DNA of 28,009 bases from Collinsella sp. (lineage in GTDB: Bacteria > Actinomycetota > Coriobacteriia > Coriobacteriales > Coriobacteriaceae), in contig DXZO01000042.1 in assembly GCA_019419625.1 (NCBI GenBank), forward strand, positions 1-28,009, in the 5' to 3' direction. How positions within the stretch are numbered: position 1 is the first letter of the stretch; the number at the start of each line of letters is the position of its first letter. The translations under genes and the position numbers were made by a program. The notes below the pieces were generated by a model. It was not told the DNA's origin. It made no database searches and saw only the letters and a list, made by a program, of their open reading frames with translations. Shown here piece by piece: positions 21,878 to 28,009 of the stretch.

Positions 21878-23965
21878 CTACACGTAGAACAGGATGTCGT
21901 CGTAGGTCGGAACCGGCCAGTAGTCGGCGGCCACGATCTCCTCCATGGCGTCCACGGCAGCACGCAGCGTATCCATAGCGGGAACGACCTCGTGCGCGTA
22001 CACGTTGGCCTGCTCCTGGCCATCGAGAGCCTCGGCCTTCTGATGTACGGCGTCGAGCGCCTTGATGGAGTCGTTGATGGCGGTGATACCGTTGCAGAGC
22101 TTGTTGAGCGTGTTCTGCTCGCACTGCATGGCAGCATCGGCACCGGCGGCACGAATAGTCTCAAGGCCCTTAGCGACCTTGGTGGCATAGGCGGTAATGA
22201 CCGGGCGATAGGTACGACGCGCCTCGCGAACCATCGTGGTGGCCTCGATGTTCATGAGCTTGTTGTACTTCTCGAGCTTGCAGTCATAGCGGCACTGAGC
22301 CTCGGCCTTGGTCAGGACGCCCGTCTCCTCAAAGAGCGCAATGGCCTTATCGGAAACAAAGGCGGGCAGGGCGTCGGCCGTGGTCTTGTTGTTGGCAAGG
22401 CCGCGCTTCTCGGCCTCAATGGGCCACTCGTCGGAGTAACCGTCGCCGGAGAACAGGATGCGCTGGTGATCGGTCAGCACCTTCTTGCAGTACTCGAGCG
22501 CAGCATCCTGGAAATCATCCTCGGGCGTACCCTCAAGGGCATCGGCGAAGGACTTGAGCGACTTGGCCACGGCGGCATCGAGCACCAGGTTGGAGTCGGA
22601 GACGTTCTGCTCGGAGCCGCAGGCACGGAACTCGAACTTGTTGCCGGTGAAGGCAAACGGGGAGGTGCGGTTGCGGTCGGTGTTGTCCTGCATCAGCTTG
22701 GGCAGAGTATCGGCGCCCAGGTCGAGTACGCCGCGCGTGGCATGGACGGAAGCCTTGCCATCGATGATCTTCTCGACGACCTCGGTAAGCTGGTCGCCCA
22801 GGAAGATGGACATAATCGCCGGAGGAGCCTCATTGGCGCCCAGACGATGATCGTTGCCGGCCGAGGCAACGGAGGCACGCAGGAGCTCCTGATAGTTATC
22901 GACGGCCTCGATCACCGCGGTGAGGAAGACGATGAACTGCAGGTTGTCGAGCGGGGTGTCGCCCGGATCGAGCAGATTCTCGGACTCGGTGCCAAGCGAC
23001 CAGTTGTTGTGCTTGCCCGAACCGTTGATGCCCTCGAAGGGCTTCTCGTGCAGCAGGCAGACCAAGTCGTGGCGGGAGGCGATGAGCTTCATCTTCTCCA
23101 TCATGACCAGGTTCTGGTCGATGGCCTCGTTGACCTCGCCATAGACAGGGGCGAGCTCATGCTGGCAGGGAGCAACCTCGTTGTGCTTGGTCTTAGCGGG
23201 GATGCCGAGCGCCCACAGCTCATCGTCCAGGTCCTTCATGTAGGCCGAGACGGTGGGGCGGATAGCGCCAAAGTAGTGCTCCTCGAGCTCCTGGCCCTTG
23301 CAGGGAGCGGCGCCAAAGAGGGTGCGGCCGGTGATAACCAGGTCCCTGCGCTTGCGGTAAGCGTCCTTCTTGATCAGGAAGTACTCCTGTTCATCGCCCA
23401 CGGAAGGAACGACCTTCTTGGGGGTCTTACCAAACAGCGCCAAAACGCGCTTGGACTCACGCGAGAGTGCGGTCATGGAGCGCAGCAGCGGGGTCTTCTT
23501 GTCCAGGGCCTCGCCCGTGTAGGAGCAAAAAGCCGTGGGGATGCACAGGACATCGTCCTTAATGAATGCGGGGCTGGTGGGATCCCAAGCGGTGTAGCCA
23601 CGGGCCTCGAAGGTGGCACGCAGGCCGCCGTTGGGGAAGCTGGAGGCGTCCGGCTCGCCCTGGATGAGGTTCTTGCCCGTAAACTTGGTAATGGCGGTGC
23701 CGTCGTGGTTGGGCTCGAGGAAGCTGTCGTGCTTCTCGGAAGTAATGCCCGAAAGCGGCTGGAACCAGTGCGCGTAGTGCGTCGCGCCCTTGGAGATGGC
23801 CCAGACCTTCATGGCGTGGGCAACGGCGTTGGCCACATCCAGGTCGAGCGGCTCACCGTCCTCGAGGGTTGCAGCAAGGCGCTTCCAAATGTCCTTGGGG
23901 AGGTAGTCCTTCATGACTTCCTCAGAGAACACCATGGTCCCGAAGCGGTCAGTAAGTTCGGCCAT
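21878..23965 (-). CDS. glnN: Glutamine synthetase type III
   Basis: Makes glutamine from glutamate, ammonia and ATP. The 695-residue product is far longer than type I enzymes (about 450) and has the type III hallmarks: the N-terminal extension around FGTMVFSEEVMKDYLPKDIWKRL, the metal-binding segment KHNEVAPCQHELAPVYGE, the ATP-site motif NGSGKHNNWSLGT and the C-terminal helical extension. The start is the ATG of MAELTDRFG after GGGAGT; the 21 upstream codons in frame are not needed. It is convergent with the GntR gene, single, with its own terminator. A 7-bp inverted repeat upstream (24051-24071) may be its nitrogen-responsive operator, but it does not match a GlnR pattern I know. Confidence 0.96.
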   Translation of the reverse strand: MAELTDRFGTMVFSEEVMKDYLPKDIWKRLAATLEDGEPLDLDVANAVAHAMKVWAISKGATHYAHWFQPLSGITSEKHDSFLEPNHDGTAITKFTGKNLIQGEPDASSFPNGGLRATFEARGYTAWDPTSPAFIKDDVLCIPTAFCSYTGEALDKKTPLLRSMTALSRESKRVLALFGKTPKKVVPSVGDEQEYFLIKKDAYRKRRDLVITGRTLFGAAPCKGQELEEHYFGAIRPTVSAYMKDLDDELWALGIPAKTKHNEVAPCQHELAPVYGEVNEAIDQNLVMMEKMKLIASRHDLVCLLHEKPFEGINGSGKHNNWSLGTESENLLDPGDTPLDNLQFIVFLTAVIEAVDNYQELLRASVASAGNDHRLGANEAPPAIMSIFLGDQLTEVVEKIIDGKASVHATRGVLDLGADTLPKLMQDNTDRNRTSPFAFTGNKFEFRACGSEQNVSDSNLVLDAAVAKSLKSFADALEGTPEDDFQDAALEYCKKVLTDHQRILFSGDGYSDEWPIEAEKRGLANNKTTADALPAFVSDKAIALFEETGVLTKAEAQCRYDCKLEKYNKLMNIEATTMVREARRTYRPVITAYATKVAKGLETIRAAGADAAMQCEQNTLNKLCNGITAINDSIKALDAVHQKAEALDGQEQANVYAHEVVPAMDTLRAAVDAMEEIVAADYWPVPTYDDILFYV

Positions 23966-24050
23966 ACGGAACTCCCTTCGTATCGGCACCGCGTGAGAAG
24001 CGGTGTTGATTACTAACGAACGAGTCATAGATTAGGCTCGTCGTGTTTCC

Positions 24051-24071
24051 GCAACATTACCGTTATGTTGC
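24051..24071. promoter_or_regulatory. Inverted repeat upstream of glnN
   Basis: GCAACAT-N7-ATGTTGC, perfect arms, about 86 bp before the glnN start. The 14-bp arm-centre spacing suits a dimeric regulator. Which regulator is unknown. Confidence 0.4.
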
Positions 24072-24176
24072 TGTCACGAAACCAATCAATGAGGTTACCG
24101 CATCGCGGCGGCGTTGCCGCCCTCAACAGCCAATCAACTGTATAAATTGCAGACCTCTCCCCATGGTTTAAGGGTA

Positions 24177-24252
24177 GTCAATTTGGGATGGGGCTCTATT
24201 AACTGGTATTTCGCATCAGATACCAGTCTTTATAGCCCCATCCTAGATTGAC
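24177..24252. ncRNA. 76-nt near-perfect hairpin, candidate structured leader of the metF operon
   Basis: The outer arms (24177-24195 and 24234-24252; GTCAAT at one end, ATTGAC at the other) pair over 19 positions with two G-U pairs on the plus strand. An inner stem ACTGGTAT / ATACCAGT (24202-24209, 24220-24227) is perfect. TATAAA at 24141 could start a transcript about 24 nt before it, making a 240-nt metF leader. A downstream ATTGGTAT (about 24292-24299) can replace ACTGGTAT as the partner of ATACCAGT, which gives two exclusive folds. It matches no SAM, cobalamin or T-box pattern I know. A DNA element (MITE-like) is the alternative. Confidence 0.45.
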
Positions 24253-24391
24253 CGCTCTGCTATAGGTAATGTCGATAGCAAGGCATCTTTGATTGGTATC
24301 CCCGAATAGCGAGTGAAACTCCACCGTGACACAGTGGTGCTGTAGAATCCTTACAACACATCACACTATTACGTATCTAAAGGAGCACGAT

Positions 24392-25264
24392 ATGCGCGTC
24401 GACGAGGTTTTTAAGCAGGCAGCATCCCAGGGCACCGCACCCGTTTCGTTTGAGATGTTCCCGCCCAAGGGCGAGCTGACCCTCGACACGGCTCGCGAAG
24501 TGGCAGGCAATCTGTGCAAGCTTTCGCCGAGCTTTGTCTCGGTCACCTGCTCGGCCGGCGGCTCTGGCAACGGCGCCACCACCGCCCCCATCGCGCAAAT
24601 GATTACGAGCGAATTCAATACGCCCTCGGTGGCGCACCTCACCTGCGTGGGCCGCTCGCACGCCGATATCGCCGCCAAGATCGACGAATACCGCTCCGCC
24701 GGCGTAGAAAACATCCTGGCCCTGCGCGGTGATCTGCCCGCTGGCGCGACCGAGGATGACAAGCCCGCCTCGGACTACGCCTACGCCCGCGAGCTCATCC
24801 CCGAGCTTGTCGACGCCGGCTTTTGTGTGGGCGCCGCGGCCTACCCCGAGGGCCACATTGCCTGTGAGGACCTCAACGCTTCGGTCGAATACCTCAAGCA
24901 AAAACAGGACGCCGGCGCGAGCTTCTTTGTGACGCAGCTCTTCTTTGACAACGAGTGCTTCTACCGCTTCCGTGAGCTTGCCGACAAGGCAGGCATCACG
25001 GTGCCCATCACCGCGGGCATCATGCCGTTTATGGGCAAGTCCCAGATCAGCCGCATGGTCTTTATGTGCGGCGCGTCGCTGCCCTCCCCCGTCATCAAGA
25101 TTCTCGCCAAGTACGAGAACGACCCCGAGAGCCTGCAGGCAGCCGGTGTAGATTATGCCGCCCGTCAGCTTTGCAACCTTAAGGAGCACGGTGCCGCCGG
25201 TCTGCACCTGTACACTATGAATCGTCCTGCGATCGCCGCGACCATTATGGAGCGCCTGGGGTAA
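24392..25264 (+). CDS. metF: 5,10-methylenetetrahydrofolate reductase
   Basis: An FAD enzyme that reduces methylene-THF to 5-methyl-THF, the methyl donor for methionine synthase. The 290-residue TIM barrel is the usual bacterial length. It has the N-terminal SFEMFPPKGEL (the catalytic Glu follows SF), SVTCSAGGSG, the folate/FAD segment ALRGDLP, FFVTQLFFDNECFYRF and PITAGIMPF. The start is the ATG of MRVDEVFK after AAAGGAG; the longer frame to 24326 is unsupported. It is the first gene of the methionine operon and its stop overlaps the next start by one base (TAATG), so translation is coupled. Confidence 0.96.
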   Translation: MRVDEVFKQAASQGTAPVSFEMFPPKGELTLDTAREVAGNLCKLSPSFVSVTCSAGGSGNGATTAPIAQMITSEFNTPSVAHLTCVGRSHADIAAKIDEYRSAGVENILALRGDLPAGATEDDKPASDYAYARELIPELVDAGFCVGAAAYPEGHIACEDLNASVEYLKQKQDAGASFFVTQLFFDNECFYRFRELADKAGITVPITAGIMPFMGKSQISRMVFMCGASLPSPVIKILAKYENDPESLQAAGVDYAARQLCNLKEHGAAGLHLYTMNRPAIAATIMERLG

Positions 25265-26052
25265 TGGAAAAACCGCACATCGATACAACCGCTGTCGAAG
25301 TGCCGGCCGACCTTGCGTCGCCGGCGCTTTACCGTGTCGATGCTGCGCACCATCCCCGTGTCGACCGTGCCGAGATGCTGCGGTATCTGGGTTACGGCGG
25401 CCAGCAGATTGAGCCCGAGCTGTCACGACGTATTGAGCTTGTAGTCGAGCGCCTGGAACTGGACATTGAGCCCCGTGGCGTGCGCCGCGTGTTTGCCGTC
25501 GATGCCACGGGCGTGGACGAACAAAGTGAGCCTTGCATTCGCTTGGTCGGCACCAACGTTGAGCTGCGTGGTCGCGATATCTATCGCCATCTCAAAGACG
25601 CCCGCTTTGCCGCGCTCATGGCATGCACCCTCGGCATGGACGCCGAGCGTCGCCTGCGCACCACGGGAGCCCAGCAGCCCTTGGAGGGAGCCGTGCTCGA
25701 CGCCGCATGCTCTGCCTATGTAGAAGCCGCCGTCGAGCAGATGGACCAGCAGGTCAAGGCTGCGGCCGCCGCACACGGACTCGCCGGCAACTGGCGCTTT
25801 AGTCCCGGCTACGGCGACTGCCCGCTCTCGGCCCAGCGCTCGATCGTCAACGCGCTCAACGCCACGCGGCTCATCGGGCTTACCGTCACACCCACCAGCC
25901 TACTCATGCCCACCAAGAGCGTGACCGCGGTGATCGGCCTGTTCGACGGCGAGGTCCACGACGCCCAGACCCGCCCCACCTGCAATATCTGCCGCATGCG
26001 CGAGAACTGCCGCTTCCGCGCCGCCCACACCACCTGCTATTCCAGCCATTAG
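25264..26052 (+). CDS. Stand-alone methionine synthase reactivation-domain protein
   Basis: A 262-residue protein corresponding to the C-terminal AdoMet-binding activation domain of MetH (PF02965 type), here as its own gene. Key match: WRFSPGYGDCPLS (Arg178, GYG 182-184), the AdoMet-binding segment, followed by TPTSLLMPTKSVTAVIG. In one-piece MetH this domain docks on cob(II)alamin so that it is reductively methylated. Split versions are known, for example in Thermotoga (from memory). The C-terminus adds four cysteines (240, 243, 249, 258) in TCNICRMRENCRFR...TCY, which could bind a metal or an iron-sulphur cluster for electron delivery (inference). It overlaps metF by one base and lies 9 bp before metH. 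Confidence 0.92.
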   Translation: MEKPHIDTTAVEVPADLASPALYRVDAAHHPRVDRAEMLRYLGYGGQQIEPELSRRIELVVERLELDIEPRGVRRVFAVDATGVDEQSEPCIRLVGTNVELRGRDIYRHLKDARFAALMACTLGMDAERRLRTTGAQQPLEGAVLDAACSAYVEAAVEQMDQQVKAAAAAHGLAGNWRFSPGYGDCPLSAQRSIVNALNATRLIGLTVTPTSLLMPTKSVTAVIGLFDGEVHDAQTRPTCNICRMRENCRFRAAHTTCYSSH

Positions 26053-26061
26053 GAACCCTCG

Positions 26062-28009
26062 ATGTTTACTCCGCTTATCACTCATGATTCTGACGGCACT
26101 GCATTGGCGGCGCCTGTTGATGCCGCACGCCGCAAAGGCGCTGCATACAAGACGCGCACAATCGACGACCTTCGCATTAAGAACGATCACCTGCGCGCCG
26201 CCATCGAGGGCACGGGACACCTGCTGTTCGACGGCGGCATGGGCACCATGCTGCAGGCGGCCGGCATGAAGGCCGGAGCCCTGCCCGAGCTGCTCAACTT
26301 TGAGGAGCCCCAGGTCATTACCGACATTCAGCGCCAGTACGTCGAGGCTGGCTGCGACGTGATCACCGCCAATACCTTTGGCGCCAACGCCCACAAGCTC
26401 GACGGTGCCGCCACCGTGGCAGACGTCTTTGCCGCGGCCGTCGCCTGTGCCCGCGAGGCCGGCGCCCGCTACGTCGCCGGTGACATCGGCCCCATCGGCG
26501 CGTTGCTTCGTCCCTTAGGCACCCTCAGCTTTGACGAGGCCTATGACCTCTTTGCCGAGGAAGTGCGTGCCGGCGTCGATGCGGGCGTGGACCTCTTTAT
26601 TATCGAGACCATGACTGACCTTGCCGAGATCAAGGCGGCGGTCCTCGCCTGCCGCGAGAACTCCGACCTGCCCGTCTTTGCCACCATGACCTTTGAGGAA
26701 GACGGCCGCACCTTCTTGGGCACGAGCCCCGAGGTCGCCGCCATCACCCTCGACGCCATCGGCGCCGACGTTTTGGGCATCAACTGCAGCCAGGGCCCGG
26801 CCGAGCTCCGAGGACTCGCCGCGCGTATGCTCACCGTTACGGACAAGCCCGTTATGGTGCAGGCCAATGCGGGACTGCCCCATGTGGACGACGACGGCAA
26901 CACCGTCTTTGATATCCAGGCACCCGAATACGCCGAGGCTGTCGCCGGCATGATTGAGGACGGCGTGAGCGTCGTGGGCGGCTGCTGCGGCACCACGCCG
27001 GCGCACATGGCCGCCTTGCGCACGCTTATCGATAACCACACGCCCAGCCCGCGCCACCGCAAGCCCAGCATGTCGGTCACGAGCGCTCAGACGGTCGTGG
27101 ACCTTCCCTGCGACGGCCACAAGATCGCCGTCATCGGCGAGCGCATCAATCCCACCGGCAAAAAGCGCCTGCAGCAGGCCCTGCGCGACGGCGACCTGGA
27201 CTACGTCGTGAGCCAGGGCATCAGCCAGCAGGAACAGGGCGCCGACATCCTGGACGTCAACGTGGGCCTGCCCGAGATCGACGAGGTCAAGATTATCCAG
27301 CAGGCCACCGAGCAGCTCCAGGGCTCCACGCTCCTGCCGCTGCAGATCGACTCCACCGATCCCGCCGCTGTCGAGGCCGCCGTACGCCGCTATGCCGGCA
27401 AGCCCATCATCAACTCGGTCAACGGCAAGCAGCAGATCATGGATGAGATCTTTCCGCTGGTTGCCCACTACGGCACCAACGTCGTCGGCCTTACGCTCGA
27501 CGAAGGCGGCATCCCCGATACCGCCGAGGCCCGCTTCGCCATCGCCGAGCGCATCGTGGCCGAGGCCGCCCGCTACGGCATCGGCCCGGACCGCATCCTC
27601 ATCGACTGCCTGGTCATGACCGCCTCGACCAACCAGCGCCAGGCTGAGCAGATCCTGCGCGCCATGTCCCTGTGCAAGGAGCGCCTGGGCGTCAAATGCG
27701 CGCTTGGCGTGTCGAATATCAGCTTTGGCCTGCCCGCGCGCCCGCTGCTGGGCTCGGTCTTTTTGGCCGCCGCCTTTGGCGCGGGCCTGGACGCCCCCAT
27801 CATGAACCCGGGCTCCAAGCGCTTTATGGACACCGTCTACAGCTATCGCGTCCTGAGCGTTGAGGACGAGGGCTCGACCGGATACATCGAGCGCTATGCC
27901 GGCTGGACCGATCCGTACAAGATCGCCGCCAACCCGGCAGCGGCTCAGGCCGCATCGACCGACACCGTGCCCGCTGCTGGCACCGCTGGCACCGACGGCA
28001 ACGACGACC
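26062..28009 (+). CDS. metH: Cobalamin-dependent methionine synthase (3' end outside window)
   Basis: 649 codons are visible and the frame is still open at the window end. After a 38-residue leader, residues about 45-330 form the homocysteine-binding barrel: FDGGMGTMLQ, TANTFGANAHKL, and the zinc ligands Cys242 (GINCSQGP), Cys308 and Cys309 (GGCCGTTPAHM). From 354 (KIAVIGERINPTGKKR) to about 615 is the methyl-THF (pterin) barrel, with DILDVNVG, QIDSTDP and GVSNISFGLP. The last 30 visible residues are an Ala/Thr/Gly linker, so the cobalamin-binding domain should follow just outside. The start is the ATG at 26062 after AGGA. The reactivation domain is encoded by the gene before it. MetF, reactivation protein and MetH form one operon for methionine regeneration. 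Confidence 0.96.
   Translation, partial: MFTPLITHDSDGTALAAPVDAARRKGAAYKTRTIDDLRIKNDHLRAAIEGTGHLLFDGGMGTMLQAAGMKAGALPELLNFEEPQVITDIQRQYVEAGCDVITANTFGANAHKLDGAATVADVFAAAVACAREAGARYVAGDIGPIGALLRPLGTLSFDEAYDLFAEEVRAGVDAGVDLFIIETMTDLAEIKAAVLACRENSDLPVFATMTFEEDGRTFLGTSPEVAAITLDAIGADVLGINCSQGPAELRGLAARMLTVTDKPVMVQANAGLPHVDDDGNTVFDIQAPEYAEAVAGMIEDGVSVVGGCCGTTPAHMAALRTLIDNHTPSPRHRKPSMSVTSAQTVVDLPCDGHKIAVIGERINPTGKKRLQQALRDGDLDYVVSQGISQQEQGADILDVNVGLPEIDEVKIIQQATEQLQGSTLLPLQIDSTDPAAVEAAVRRYAGKPIINSVNGKQQIMDEIFPLVAHYGTNVVGLTLDEGGIPDTAEARFAIAERIVAEAARYGIGPDRILIDCLVMTASTNQRQAEQILRAMSLCKERLGVKCALGVSNISFGLPARPLLGSVFLAAAFGAGLDAPIMNPGSKRFMDTVYSYRVLSVEDEGSTGYIERYAGWTDPYKIAANPAAAQAASTDTVPAAGTAGTDGNDD

Larger units (their letters stand above)
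23966..24391. other. 426-bp divergent control region between glnN and metF
   Basis: No gene is supported here. It holds the 7-bp inverted repeat at 24051-24071, TATAAA at 24141-24146, the 76-nt hairpin at 24177-24252, a small hairpin TGCTAT/ATAGCA (24258-24280), ATTGGTAT at about 24292-24299 and a TAGAAT -10-like box at 24343-24348. It is long for such a compact neighbourhood and clearly less GC-rich than the genes beside it. Confidence 0.6.

Noticed and set aside
21992..24016. A 674-codon plus-strand open frame across glnN
   Set aside because: Antisense shadow caused by strong GC codon bias in glnN; no start signal and no recognisable domains.

Overview
The window reads as high-GC, Gram-positive, fermentative, anaerobic gut bacterium DNA, most likely Collinsella or a close relative (Coriobacteriia, Actinomycetota). 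This assignment is an inference. It rests on the G+C-rich codons of most genes, a lipid II D-glutamate amidation enzyme (MurT/GatD), a type III glutamine synthetase, GldA and iron-dependent alcohol dehydrogenase fermentation genes, and a PTS-linked family 4 glycosidase. No rRNA or other phylogenetic marker is present to prove it.

Layout, left to right. Bases 1-600 hold the 3' part of a methyltransferase whose composition looks less GC-rich than its neighbours, followed by an in-frame remnant and a hairpin. guaA (minus) and ansA (plus) diverge from about 2353-2620. A small XRE regulator and an unknown gene with a HAD-like tail diverge from a perfect 26-bp palindrome (3904-3929). On the minus strand follow a DUF1648 membrane protein and ychF, a polyferredoxin-like protein, two glycerol dehydrogenase paralogues and an iron-dependent alcohol dehydrogenase. 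The last two each end in a clear terminator. A gene-poor stretch (10930-11429) precedes a plus-strand operon of two helical-repeat proteins and a fused MurT-GatD lipid II amidating enzyme.

Bases 15771-16183 are non-coding and dense in signals: a REP-like hairpin, four copies of a 15-bp core in alternating orientation exactly 40 bp apart, and tRNA-Glu with its terminator. To the right lies a visibly less GC-rich block (about 16387-21770). It encodes a serine hydrolase, a PTS EIIBC permease, a GH4 6-phospho-alpha-glucosidase and a divergent GntR/HutC regulator, with two identical TGTCTAGACA operators around the promoter. This is a self-contained module for importing and splitting an alpha-glucoside.

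The right end returns to core metabolism: glnN (minus) and the operon metF - corrinoid reactivation protein - metH (plus). They are separated by 426 bp with a near-perfect 76-nt hairpin and a possible alternative pairing. MetF makes methyl-THF, MetH uses it to methylate homocysteine, and the stand-alone reactivation protein presumably rescues oxidised MetH cobalamin. metH runs off the window.

Most interesting items: the natural MurT-GatD fusion, the 40-bp alternating array beside tRNA-Glu, the 76-nt structure before metF, the paired REP-like hairpins, and the operator architecture of the alpha-glucoside module.
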